This document shows positions 13,763 to 21,981 of a DNA stretch of 24,456 bases, in pieces. Source of the DNA: an uncultured Ilumatobacter sp. GTDB lineage: Bacteria > Actinomycetota > Acidimicrobiia > Acidimicrobiales > Ilumatobacteraceae. Within the stretch, counting starts at the first letter, position 1; every line of letters starts with the position of its first letter. A program made the translations under genes and the position numbers. The notes below the pieces were generated by a model. The model did not search any database and was not told the origin of the DNA. It saw only the letters and a list, made by a program, of their open reading frames with translations. The DNA is taken from the NCBI GenBank assembly GCA_937905835.1, contig CALCXK010000043.1, forward strand, positions 1 through 24,456. Direction: 5' to 3'.

Positions 13763-14857
13763 ATGAGCCAGGAAGTCCGCGGAATCATTGCCAAGTCGAA
13801 AGGCGAGCCGGTCTCGATGGAGACCATTGTCATCCCCGATCCCGGGCCGGGTGAGGCCGTCGTTGCCATTCAGGCGTGCGGCGTCTGCCACACCGACCTG
13901 CACTACCGCGAGGGTGGCATCAACGACGAGTTCCCGTTTCTTCTCGGCCACGAGGCCGCAGGGCTGGTCGAATCGGTCGGTGAGGGCGTGACGAACATCG
14001 TCCCCGGCGACTACGTGATCCTCAACTGGCGCGCCGTATGCGGCAACTGCCGAGCGTGCAAGCGCGGCCAAGCGCACTACTGCTTCGACACGCACAATGC
14101 CGCGCAAAAGATGACACTCACGGATGGCACCGAACTGTCGCCGGCGCTCGGCATCGGTGCATTTTGCGAGAAGACGCTTGTCCACTCGCTGCAGTGCACC
14201 AAGGTCAACCCCGCTGCGCCCCCGGAGGCTGCCGGCCTGCTCGGCTGCGGCATCATGGCGGGCCTCGGTGCAGCCATCAACACCGGCCAGGTCACTCGCG
14301 GCCAGAGCGTGGCCGTGTTTGGTTGCGGCGGTGTCGGCGACGCGGCAATCGCTGGCGCACAGCTCGCTGGCGCGTCGACGATCATCGCCGTCGATATCGA
14401 CGACACCAAGCTCGAGTGGGCGAAAGGCTTTGGTGCCACTCATGTGTGCAATTCGAAGAAGACCGACCCGGTCGAGTACATCCAGTCGGTCACCGGCGGC
14501 AACGGTGCCGACGTCTGCATCGAAGCAATCGGTCACCCTGACGTCTACAAGCAGTGCTTCGAAGCACGCGACCTGGCTGGCACCGTCGTGCTCGTTGGTG
14601 TGCCGAACCCAGAGATGACCATCGAACTCCCATTCATCGAGATCTTCGGTCGCGGCGGCTCCCTCAAGTCCTCGTGGTACGGCGACTGCCTTCCCGAGCG
14701 CGACTTCCCGATGCTCATCGACCTTTACCTGCAGGGTCGACTCGACCTCGATGGCTTCGTGTCAGAGAAGATTGCCCTCGGCGATGTCGAAGAGGCATTC
14801 CACAAAATGGAGCGCGGCGAAGTGCTGCGCTCGGTCGTGATGATCGACAGCAAATGA
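13763..14857 (+). CDS. mscR: S-(hydroxymethyl)mycothiol dehydrogenase / S-nitrosomycothiol reductase
   Basis: The 364-residue protein is a zinc-dependent medium-chain alcohol dehydrogenase that follows mycobacterial MscR almost throughout (SKGEP, VIPDPGPGE, ACGVCHTDLHYREGG, GSLKSSWYGDCLPERDFP). Catalytic zinc ligands are C42 and H63-E64. Structural zinc ligands are C93, C96, C99 and C107. The NAD motif is GCGGVG (187-192) with D211 after it, which favours NAD over NADP. The enzyme oxidises the spontaneous formaldehyde-mycothiol adduct and can reduce S-nitrosomycothiol, so it implies that the organism makes mycothiol. ATG 13763 gives the MSQEVRG start seen in relatives. The stop overlaps the next start (ATGA), so the hydrolase downstream is translationally coupled. 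Confidence 0.94.
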   Translation: MSQEVRGIIAKSKGEPVSMETIVIPDPGPGEAVVAIQACGVCHTDLHYREGGINDEFPFLLGHEAAGLVESVGEGVTNIVPGDYVILNWRAVCGNCRACKRGQAHYCFDTHNAAQKMTLTDGTELSPALGIGAFCEKTLVHSLQCTKVNPAAPPEAAGLLGCGIMAGLGAAINTGQVTRGQSVAVFGCGGVGDAAIAGAQLAGASTIIAVDIDDTKLEWAKGFGATHVCNSKKTDPVEYIQSVTGGNGADVCIEAIGHPDVYKQCFEARDLAGTVVLVGVPNPEMTIELPFIEIFGRGGSLKSSWYGDCLPERDFPMLIDLYLQGRLDLDGFVSEKIALGDVEEAFHKMERGEVLRSVVMIDSK

Positions 14858-15483
14858 GCATCGAACTGGTGACGACCGAAGGCGTTTTCGCTCTCGGCGG
14901 TGGCGAGTGGGAAGTGGAGAACAACATCTGGCTCGTCGGCGACGACAAGGAAGTGTTGATCTTCGACGCCGCACACGACCACCAACCAATCATCAATGCG
15001 GTGAACGGCCGCAAGGTGCGGGGAATCGTGTTGACGCACGGCCACAACGACCACATCAACGCCGCGGTCGCACTCCGTGACGCCGTCGATGCGCCGATCA
15101 TGCTCCACGAATTCGACCGCTTCCTCTGGGATGTCGTCTACCCAGAACACGACTTCGATGCGCCCATCGAACCCGGCCGGACGCTGCAGGTCGCGGGTCA
15201 CGAACTCGCCATCCTGCACACGCCTGGCCACTCGCCCGGCTGCTGCTGCTTCCACGACGCTGTCACCGGTACCGTCATGAGCGGTGACACGCTGTTTTGT
15301 GGTGGTCCCGGCGCCACTGGCCGGGTGTACTCCGACGAGCCGACGATATTGGCGTCGATTCGTGACGTGCTGCTCTCGCTCCCTGATCACACCATCGTCC
15401 ACACAGGCCATGGCGATACGACCACCATCGGCGACGAACGAGACCGAGTGCTCGAACGGATCGCCGAGTTGGGATTGAAATAA
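14854..15483 (+). CDS. Metallo-beta-lactamase-fold hydrolase coupled to mscR
   Basis: The 209-residue protein has the full metallo-beta-lactamase metal site: THGHNDH (H62, H64, D66, H67), H126 in HTPGHSPG, D145 in SGDTLF and H186 in HTGHGD, so two metal ions can bind. The length and the HTPGHSPG form fit the glyoxalase II-like branch. Its ATG overlaps the mscR stop; in mycobacteria mscR is also followed by such a gene. I infer that it hydrolyses the thioester made by MscR (S-formylmycothiol) to formate and free mycothiol; this is not proven by sequence. An alternative is a general thioester hydrolase. The manA start lies 2 nt after its stop. Confidence 0.88.
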   Translation: MSIELVTTEGVFALGGGEWEVENNIWLVGDDKEVLIFDAAHDHQPIINAVNGRKVRGIVLTHGHNDHINAAVALRDAVDAPIMLHEFDRFLWDVVYPEHDFDAPIEPGRTLQVAGHELAILHTPGHSPGCCCFHDAVTGTVMSGDTLFCGGPGATGRVYSDEPTILASIRDVLLSLPDHTIVHTGHGDTTTIGDERDRVLERIAELGLK

Positions 15484-15485
15484 AA

Positions 15486-16451
15486 ATGCCGGTTCGCGTC
15501 GTACAGGGTGTCATCCAGCACTACGGGTGGGGTGACCTAAACTTCATCCCGAAGTTGCTGGGCGTGGCCGGCCGCGGCCAGCCCTGGGCCGAGTTGTGGC
15601 TCGGGACCCACCCGAACGGCCCAACATTGCTCGAAGATGGCAGCCCGCTCTCTGACCTCACCGGAAAACTGCCCTACCTCCTCAAGGTGTTGTCAGCCGG
15701 TGAGCCGTTATCGCTGCAGGCCCACCCGACAACTGAGCAGGCTATCGAGGGCCACGCTCGCGGCGTTTTCGGCGACGATCAAGCCAAGCCAGAACTCCTC
15801 GTCGCCCTGACCGAGTTCGAGGCGCTATGCGGGTTCCGCCCATACGGTTCCACAATCGACTATCTCCGACGTCTTCGTGCTGATCAGTTCGCCGATTTTG
15901 TCCAAGAGCATGGGGAAGACTCACTCGCCGATCTGTATCGAGGCGCCTTCGACGCGGCCGAAACGATCGCCGGCCTCGAATTGATCGACGACCGCCAGGC
16001 GCGGTGGGCCTGGACGCTCGGCAAGAAATACGGTCACAGCGATCCGAGCGTCGCCGCGACCCTGCTGCTCAACTACGTCACGTTGCAGCCTGGCCAAGCT
16101 CTCCACCTCACCGCCGGGACCCTGCACGCGTACCTGCGTGGTTCGGGCATTGAACTCATGAATACCAGCGACAACGTGGTCCGCGGCGGGTTGACGGTCA
16201 AAGAAGTCGACATCGATCTCCTGCTCGAAGTGGTCGACCTCGCTCCGCTGCGTGAGCCGATCATGAAGGTCACCGACGGCCGGTACCCCTTGCCCGAAGT
16301 AGGCATGCAGCTGATTCACCTGGCACCCGGAGACAGCCATACCGCTGTCGGCCATGAGCTCGCAATATCGCTCGACGGCACCACGGCCTACTTCTCCCCC
16401 GGCACACCGGTCTTCGCCGACAGCGATACCTACGTCGTCACACCGTTATAA
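15486..16451 (+). CDS. manA: Mannose-6-phosphate isomerase, class I
   Basis: The 321-residue protein has the type I phosphomannose isomerase zinc site: Q78 and H80 in LSLQAHPT, E103 in AKPELLVAL and H214 in TAGTLHAYLRG. The active-site region SDNVVRGGLTVKEVD follows, with R233. It interconverts fructose 6-phosphate and mannose 6-phosphate, feeding GDP-mannose for phosphatidylinositol mannosides, glycans or polyprenyl-phosphate mannose. It is shorter than E. coli ManA (391) but normal for actinobacteria. ATG 15486 begins two bases after the hydrolase stop, so the three genes probably form one operon. Its link with formaldehyde handling is not obvious. The gene ends convergently about 100 bp from ispG. 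Confidence 0.93.
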   Translation: MPVRVVQGVIQHYGWGDLNFIPKLLGVAGRGQPWAELWLGTHPNGPTLLEDGSPLSDLTGKLPYLLKVLSAGEPLSLQAHPTTEQAIEGHARGVFGDDQAKPELLVALTEFEALCGFRPYGSTIDYLRRLRADQFADFVQEHGEDSLADLYRGAFDAAETIAGLELIDDRQARWAWTLGKKYGHSDPSVAATLLLNYVTLQPGQALHLTAGTLHAYLRGSGIELMNTSDNVVRGGLTVKEVDIDLLLEVVDLAPLREPIMKVTDGRYPLPEVGMQLIHLAPGDSHTAVGHELAISLDGTTAYFSPGTPVFADSDTYVVTPL

Positions 16452-16553
16452 ATCGACCCGCCACCAGAGCGCTCCAACACTCACTCCGAGAGTGACCGCT
16501 GTTTGAGCACGAGACTCGGTTGTCGAACACTCCTGAGCCGTTCAGATAGAGCT

Positions 16554-17771
16554 CTACCTCTTGCGGATCTGGACGATTTTCTCGTTGGCGTTGTTGGCGT
16601 CGTCACCTTGCTCTTCGAGCAACTTGGCGCGATCCTTCTCAGCCTCACGTGCGGCCTTCTTCAAATCGGCACGCGCGAGCGCTGCATCGATGCCGTGCTC
16701 GTTGATGAACTCGGCCCACTCGACGAGCTGTTCGACCATCTCGTCTTCCGGGACGACTGCGACGTTCTGCCCCTTGATGAAGAGGTGCCCCCGCTTGTTG
16801 CCTGCAGCGATGCCGATGTCGGCGTCGCGTGCTTCGCCGGGCCCATTGACCACACAGCCCATCACCGCGACCTGGAGCGGAAGCTGACGCTCACCGAAGG
16901 CCTGCATGGCCTCGTTGGCCACCTTAATGACGTCAACCTCTGCTCGGCCGCATGACGGACAGGCGATGAGATCGATGTTCTTGCGCTCACGAAGACCGAG
17001 TGCTTCGAGCAGTTGGCGGCCGGCTTTGGCCTCTTCGACCGGATCGGCCGTCAGTGAGTAGCGGATGGTGTCGCCGATGCCCTCCAGAAGCAGCGTGGCG
17101 ATACCAGCCGTTGCCTTGAGCAACCCGGCCGGCGGGGGACCAGCTTCGGTGACGCCAAGGTGCAGTGGGTAGTCGGTCACTTCGCTGAGCGCCCGGTATG
17201 CGTCGACCATCAGCGGCACGCTCGATGCCTTCACCGAAATTTTGATGAGGTCGAAGCCGACCTCTTCGAAGTAGGCCATCTCAGTGAGGGCGGATTCGAC
17301 CATCGCTTCGGGCGTTGCGCCGCCGTACTTTTCATAGAGCTTCGGATCGAGCGAGCCAGCGTTGACCCCGATACGAATCGGGATCTGTCGGTCTTTGGCC
17401 TCAGCAGCGACTGCCTTGATGTGTTCAGGCTTGCGGATGTTGCCCGGGTTGAGGCGCAGGCCATGGACACCGGCTTCCATCGCTGCCATTGCCATCCGGT
17501 ATTGATGATGGATGTCAGCAATGATCGGCACGGGCGACCTTGGCACGATCTGAGCAAGCCCCTCAGCTGCCTCAATCTCGTTACATGTACATCGCACGAT
17601 GTCAGCACCTGCCGCAGCGAGCGCATAGATCTGCTGGAGCGTGCCGTCGACGTCAGCGGTCTTCGTGATCGTCATCGACTGGATCGTGATCGGCGCGTCT
17701 CCGCCGACCTTCACATTTCCCACCGAGATCTGACGAGTGACCTTCCGAGGAACCGAACTCACCACCTGCAT
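16554..17771 (-). CDS. ispG: 4-hydroxy-3-methylbut-2-en-1-yl diphosphate synthase (flavodoxin/ferredoxin)
   Basis: The 405-residue protein is IspG (GcpE) of the MEP pathway. It reductively opens methylerythritol cyclodiphosphate to HMBPP using a 4Fe-4S cluster. The TIM-barrel N-terminal half carries ITIQSMTITKTADVDGT and ADIHHQYRMA. The C-terminal domain has the cluster ligands C271 and C274 (ACPSCGRAEVDV), C306 (GCVVNGPGEA) and the fourth ligand E313. About the last 40 residues are a charged helical tail (KKAAREAEKDRAK) beyond the usual core. The start ATG 17771 follows a candidate leaderless promoter. It lies in the same direction as rseP and dxr, 181 bp downstream of rseP, separated by hairpins, so it is probably expressed partly on its own. 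Confidence 0.97.
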   Translation of the reverse strand: MQVVSSVPRKVTRQISVGNVKVGGDAPITIQSMTITKTADVDGTLQQIYALAAAGADIVRCTCNEIEAAEGLAQIVPRSPVPIIADIHHQYRMAMAAMEAGVHGLRLNPGNIRKPEHIKAVAAEAKDRQIPIRIGVNAGSLDPKLYEKYGGATPEAMVESALTEMAYFEEVGFDLIKISVKASSVPLMVDAYRALSEVTDYPLHLGVTEAGPPPAGLLKATAGIATLLLEGIGDTIRYSLTADPVEEAKAGRQLLEALGLRERKNIDLIACPSCGRAEVDVIKVANEAMQAFGERQLPLQVAVMGCVVNGPGEARDADIGIAAGNKRGHLFIKGQNVAVVPEDEMVEQLVEWAEFINEHGIDAALARADLKKAAREAEKDRAKLLEEQGDDANNANEKIVQIRKR

Positions 17772-17777
17772 ATGGAC

Positions 17778-17783
17778 AAGCTA
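17778..17783 (-). promoter_or_regulatory. Candidate -10 hexamer (TAGCTT) for ispG, leaderless layout
   Basis: On the minus strand TAGCTT ends 6 nt before the ATG at 17771. No convincing -35 box is seen. Together with the hairpins after rseP it suggests an independent start for ispG. Confidence 0.35.
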
Positions 17784-17921
17784 CGCCGGTGTACCTCACC
17801 AAGAGGTGACGAGCAAGCAATCAACCCGTGAAACGCCCGCGACCGGGCGAGGCGTGCACTCAACTCGTAGCCGAACGACCCCAGCAAACACGACCCTGGA
17901 GGCAAGGTCGTTGCCAGCGAC

Positions 17922-17938
17922 GCAGGACGAAGTCCTGC
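17922..17938 (-). terminator. Hairpin downstream of rseP (likely terminator)
   Basis: A perfect 7-bp stem gcaggac/gtcctgc with a 3-nt loop (TTC on the minus strand) lies 14 nt after the rseP stop. A second, weaker hairpin (acgacc/ggtcgt arms, about 17890-17911) follows. There is no T tract. It would separate rseP from ispG, at least partly. Confidence 0.5.
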
Positions 17939-17952
17939 TTGGAGCGCTCAAG

Positions 17953-19239
17953 TCAGAGTGGCTCGGTGATGTCCAGATACAGACCGGCGAACATCAGCAT
18001 GGCCAACACTGTGACCACCCCCATGGCGAACGGCATGAGTCGTTCGACGTCGGCGAAGTAGCGCTGCTTACCACCGCGCACGCCTTCCCGCACACGCTCG
18101 TACAAGGCAATCGCTGCATGACCGCCGTCGAGCGGCAGCAGCGGGAACATGTTGAACACGCCGACGAACACGTTCAGAACTGCGAGCAGCAAGAGCATGC
18201 CGGCCCAGCCGGAGCTCTCGCCAACGTCGTCGGATATTGCAGCAACACCGAGAAGCGTGGTGGGGCGACTCGCCAGATCGTCGCTGGAGCCAGTGAGATG
18301 CTTGACGATGTTGACCGGGTTCAGGACCTTGATGACCCCCTTGGTCGACTCCCACGAGAACGGCACGATGTCGACCACAGCATTGCCGGCAGCTGTAGGA
18401 ATGCTGTGGTCGATGGTGCCGAAGATGCTGGAGCTCGACACGCCAACGAGAGCCCCACCGGTGTCGTTCGAACCGAGCGTGACAGGAATCGATTCCTCGA
18501 TTCCGTTCCGGAGCACAGTCAAGGTGATCGCGTCGCCAGGATTGTTCGCACGAATCAGCTGACCGAACTCATTGGCACCTGTGAAGGACTCGCCGTCGAC
18601 AGATCGAACGATGTCGCCAGCAAGTAGCCCGGCAGATTGCGCCGCGCCACCATCAACGAGCGTTTTGACTTCGACACCATCGCGGACTGTGTCTTCACCG
18701 GCAACGGCGTAGACGCCAAACAGGAGAGTGACGGCAATCAGCATGTGCATGATCGAGCCGGCCGAGATGACCAAGAGGCGACGCGGAAAGCTCTTCTGAC
18801 GGTACGCCCGAGCCTCGTCGCCGGGATCGACTTCATCCATCCGGTTCATGCCGATGATCCGAACGAAAGCACCAAGCGGCAGGGCCCGAACGCCGTATTC
18901 AGTTTCGCCGCGACGGAAGCTCCAGAGGCGTGGCCCGAAGAAGAGGAAGAACTGAGTGACCTTCATACCGGTCCACTTGGCAGTGAGGTAGTGACCGAGC
19001 TCGTGACAGAAGATCGAGATGACGACACCGACAACAAAGACGAAGATCCAAAAGTTCGCGAACCCGAGCCAAGCGAAAAGACCCAGAATCGCAAGCATCG
19101 ACAGGGCGCCCCGCATGCCTCCGGCCAGCTCGTCGTCGTCCAGATTCTCCGTGACCGCACCGCCAGCCATGATCTCGCTGGTGAACTTCGAACGGCCCGG
19201 TCCGGCGTCTTCGGTTGGTGGTGCGAGTTGATCAGTCAT
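17953..19239 (-). CDS. rseP: Site-2 metalloprotease (M50 family, RseP/Rip1-like)
   Basis: The 428-residue membrane protein has the zinc motif HELGHY (79-83) at the end of a hydrophobic segment (about 60-78), a PDZ domain about 185-260 (AGLLAGDIVRSVDGESF) and the third ligand region LLPLDGGHAA (370-374) in a later membrane segment. A final membrane helix is near 403-422. An N-terminal, acidic, cytosolic stretch of about 40 residues precedes the first helix at about 44-60. Site-2 proteases cut transmembrane anti-sigma factors after a first cut outside the membrane; the mycobacterial relative Rip1 has the same dxr and ispG neighbours. Its ATG overlaps the dxr stop (ATGA), so the two are coupled. 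Substrates cannot be read from this window. Confidence 0.95.
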   Translation of the reverse strand: MTDQLAPPTEDAGPGRSKFTSEIMAGGAVTENLDDDELAGGMRGALSMLAILGLFAWLGFANFWIFVFVVGVVISIFCHELGHYLTAKWTGMKVTQFFLFFGPRLWSFRRGETEYGVRALPLGAFVRIIGMNRMDEVDPGDEARAYRQKSFPRRLLVISAGSIMHMLIAVTLLFGVYAVAGEDTVRDGVEVKTLVDGGAAQSAGLLAGDIVRSVDGESFTGANEFGQLIRANNPGDAITLTVLRNGIEESIPVTLGSNDTGGALVGVSSSSIFGTIDHSIPTAAGNAVVDIVPFSWESTKGVIKVLNPVNIVKHLTGSSDDLASRPTTLLGVAAISDDVGESSGWAGMLLLLAVLNVFVGVFNMFPLLPLDGGHAAIALYERVREGVRGGKQRYFADVERLMPFAMGVVTVLAMLMFAGLYLDITEPL

Positions 19240-20393
19240 CGTTGCAATACCTCTTTGGTAATCCGTCGAGCATCTTGATCGGCTTCAATGACATCTTCGA
19301 CGGTGTGGGGGGTCCCTCCATCATGTCGCTCCAACACTGCTTCGCACACTTCAGCTATCTGATTCCAGCGCAAGTTTCCTACAAGGAAAGCGTCAACTGC
19401 TACTTCGTTGGCCGCACTGAGCCACGCCGGAGCAGTGCCGCCACGACGGCCAGCGGCGTACGCCAGATCGAGGCAGCGGAAGGTGGCCCGATCTGGCGCC
19501 TCGAAGTCGAGTGAGCCAAGAGTGGCCCAGTCAATCGCTCCGAACGGTGTGGCAAGGCGATCGGGGTACCCGAGCGCGTACCCGATCGGCAGCTTCATCG
19601 TCGGCATCGACAGCTGGGCAATGGTCGATCCGTCGGTGTATTCGACCATCGAATGGATCACCGATTGCGGATGCACGACGACGTCAATCTGGTCGTACGG
19701 AGTGCCATATAGCTCGTGGGCCTCGATCACTTCGAGCCCCTTATTCATCAGCGTGCTCGAATCGACGGTGATCTTCGGGCCCATATTCCACGTCGGATGC
19801 TGCAGTGCATTCTCGACCGTCACCTGAGCGAGGTCGGCTCCGCTTCTCCCGCGGAAAGGTCCACCGCTTGCTGTCAGGAGCAACCTGGTGACCTCACGGC
19901 CGGCATCGAAGGACGAGCGCAGACACTGGTGCAACGCGCAGTGTTCTGAGTCGACCGGCACGATCTCGGCCCCAGGAGTTGAACGCAGCGGCTGTACGAC
20001 CGGGCCAGCAGCAATCAGGCTTTCTTTGTTCGCGAGGCCGAGTCGCTTACCTGAGCGCAACGTCTCGGTGGTAACGGAAAGACCGGCAAAGCCAACAATG
20101 CCATTGATCACGACATCAGCGTCGACGATCAGCGCAGTGGGGTCAGCGTCAACGCGCACTCGGCCAGTTGCTGCGACCGCGGACCGAGCAGCGTCGTCGT
20201 CAACCACAATCAACGGGATATCGAACTCTGCGGCTTGCGCCAGCGCAGCGCCACCTGACCGGCCAACGCTGATCCCGGTCACCACGTATGAGCCGGGCCG
20301 GCGTTCGTTCTCGGCCCGAATGACCTCGAGCGTCTGGGTGCCGATCGAGCCGGTCGAGCCCGCTATGGCAACGCGAACCGGGCGTCGCGTCAT
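19236..20393 (-). CDS. dxr: 1-deoxy-D-xylulose 5-phosphate reductoisomerase
   Basis: The 385-residue protein catalyses the first committed MEP-pathway step, DXP to methylerythritol 4-phosphate, with NADPH and a divalent metal. Visible are the NADPH site GSTGSIGTQT (12-21), the LANKESL motif (about 120-126), metal ligands D148 and E150 (PVDSEHCALHQ) and E221 (MNKGLEVIEAH), and the flexible-loop region HPQSVIHSMV. ATG 20393 is chosen: it starts 4 nt after the cdsA stop and puts the Rossmann strand at the N-terminus, whereas a longer reading would overlap cdsA by 32 bp. The stop overlaps the rseP ATG. With ispG two genes downstream, this cluster carries two steps of isoprenoid precursor synthesis. 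Confidence 0.97.
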   Translation of the reverse strand: MTRRPVRVAIAGSTGSIGTQTLEVIRAENERRPGSYVVTGISVGRSGGAALAQAAEFDIPLIVVDDDAARSAVAATGRVRVDADPTALIVDADVVINGIVGFAGLSVTTETLRSGKRLGLANKESLIAAGPVVQPLRSTPGAEIVPVDSEHCALHQCLRSSFDAGREVTRLLLTASGGPFRGRSGADLAQVTVENALQHPTWNMGPKITVDSSTLMNKGLEVIEAHELYGTPYDQIDVVVHPQSVIHSMVEYTDGSTIAQLSMPTMKLPIGYALGYPDRLATPFGAIDWATLGSLDFEAPDRATFRCLDLAYAAGRRGGTAPAWLSAANEVAVDAFLVGNLRWNQIAEVCEAVLERHDGGTPHTVEDVIEADQDARRITKEVLQR

Positions 20394-20397
20394 CTGA

Positions 20398-21963
20398 TCA
20401 GACGCTGATCTTTGTCCACGGTTCGACAACGAGCATCAAGTAGTACACCGCTGGGAGTACGAAGAGGAACCCGTCGAATCGGTCGAGCACACCACCGTGG
20501 CCCTTGATGAGCGAACCGAAGTCTTTGACGTCAAGATTCCGCTTGAACATCGATTCGGTCAGGTCACCGAGTGGCGCAAAGACCGCAATGACGATACCCA
20601 ACATCAGCAGATGGCTCGTGTCGGACCACGTATCGCTGAGATTGCGCATACCGACCAGCAGCATCACCACCAAAGTGAGGATCGTGCCGCCGAGGAACCC
20701 CTCGACCGACTTGTTCGGGCTGATCCATAAACGAAGCGGTGTTCTCCCGAAGGCACTCCCGACGAAGTACGCACCGACATCGTTGGCAACCACACCCACG
20801 GCCAACAGAACAATTGTGTCGGTACCGATACTCAAATCACCGAAGAAGTTTGAGTAACGGATGATCAGGGCGGCGAATGAGCCCATGAGGCCGATCCACA
20901 CCACGCCGAGCATGGTGATCGCCATGTTCGGCATCGGGCCGACTTCGATCGAATCTGCGCCGATAAAGCCGAGCGAACCAGCAACGAACGCAAAAGCGAG
21001 AACCAGCGGGATGAAACGTTCGCCGACCCAGTAGGCAACGAGCGGACACGCAACACATGCAACCACGCCGGCGGCCACTGCGGGGCGGTATCCCTTCTCA
21101 GTAACTTTCGAAAAATACTCGATCGCAGCGAGCCCAAGAACGACCACGACGAAGGCAACCGCAGCAGCAGGACGCCACATTGAGGCAGCGAGGAACACTG
21201 CGGAGAGCAGCAGCCCCGTGGCCACTGCGACCGGAAGGTTGCGCTTGCCACCTCCGGGCCTACCGGCTCCGGTTGCGGGCGGTCGCTGCGGCGATCCACC
21301 GCGACGCTGTGGCAGCGGGCGTCGGGGCATGCCCGACGGATCGGTGCCGATGGTGATCCGTGCTGGCTCGCGCTGCGGAGCCGAGGCAGATGCTGCGCCC
21401 GGAACGACACCGTGGAGCGCAGTCGCATTCTGATCGACTTGGTCGGCTCCCGACCTTGCGATCGGTGCGTCTTCCCAGGAGATCTCCCCGGTCGGGTCAA
21501 CTGGCGACGCTCCGGGGACTCCGCCCGTGGGTTTGTCGACCGAGTCACCTTCCTTCCACACCGGTGTATCGGTGGTGAAGCTCGACCAGACATCAAGGTC
21601 GTCGGTCGGGTCAGCTACCTGGGCGGGGAGGTCGATGACGGGCACCTCACCTGTGGCATCCTCGGTCCAATGCTGCATCGAACCTGACGGGTCATCCATT
21701 TGCAGGCGTCCCGAACCACCAGACGGCGACTCAGGCCACTCATCGGGACTGGCGACCACCTCGATCGGCTCAACGCTCGGCGCCGACGTGGTCGGCCGTC
21801 CTGGCGCAGGATTAGCAGCCACAACGGAAGTTTCAGAGGTGTCTCCGAACAACGGTCCTCCGAACTCTGTTCCGTCGAACGCGTCCATCTCGGCTTCGGT
21901 TCGGCCCGCGGGGCGCCGGTCGTCCGATCGTTCTTCTTCAGATCGCCATATGTCGTCAGTCAT
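20398..21963 (-). CDS. cdsA: Phosphatidate cytidylyltransferase with long disordered N-terminal extension
   Basis: The 521-residue protein makes CDP-diacylglycerol from CTP and phosphatidate, the precursor for phosphatidylinositol, phosphatidylglycerol and cardiolipin. Residues about 245-515 hold about eight hydrophobic segments and the family signature ESMFKRNLDVKDFG plus GHGGVLDRFD (470-497). A typical CdsA ends at 270-300 residues, so the first 240 or so are an extra domain: acidic and Pro/Ser/Gly-rich to about 165, then basic and Pro/Arg-rich (RRPLPQRRGG) just before the first membrane segment. Within it, short motifs recur around Trp and TGE (WTEDATGEVP, DPTGEISWED). A good ribosome site (GAGGGAA, about 8 nt before ATG 21963) supports the long start. 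The gap to frr is 18 nt, so it sits in the operon. Confidence 0.93.
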   Translation of the reverse strand: MTDDIWRSEEERSDDRRPAGRTEAEMDAFDGTEFGGPLFGDTSETSVVAANPAPGRPTTSAPSVEPIEVVASPDEWPESPSGGSGRLQMDDPSGSMQHWTEDATGEVPVIDLPAQVADPTDDLDVWSSFTTDTPVWKEGDSVDKPTGGVPGASPVDPTGEISWEDAPIARSGADQVDQNATALHGVVPGAASASAPQREPARITIGTDPSGMPRRPLPQRRGGSPQRPPATGAGRPGGGKRNLPVAVATGLLLSAVFLAASMWRPAAAVAFVVVVLGLAAIEYFSKVTEKGYRPAVAAGVVACVACPLVAYWVGERFIPLVLAFAFVAGSLGFIGADSIEVGPMPNMAITMLGVVWIGLMGSFAALIIRYSNFFGDLSIGTDTIVLLAVGVVANDVGAYFVGSAFGRTPLRLWISPNKSVEGFLGGTILTLVVMLLVGMRNLSDTWSDTSHLLMLGIVIAVFAPLGDLTESMFKRNLDVKDFGSLIKGHGGVLDRFDGFLFVLPAVYYLMLVVEPWTKISV

Positions 21964-21981
21964 CGTGTTTCCCTCAACTTC

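Noticed and set aside
13574..14536. A 320-codon minus-strand frame opposite mscR
   Set aside because: Antisense shadow; mscR matches its family over its full length on the plus strand.
16452..16553. A bidirectional terminator between manA and ispG
   Set aside because: Only a weak 5-bp stem (tcact/agtga at 16481-16495) is present and no T tract flanks it, so I do not call it.
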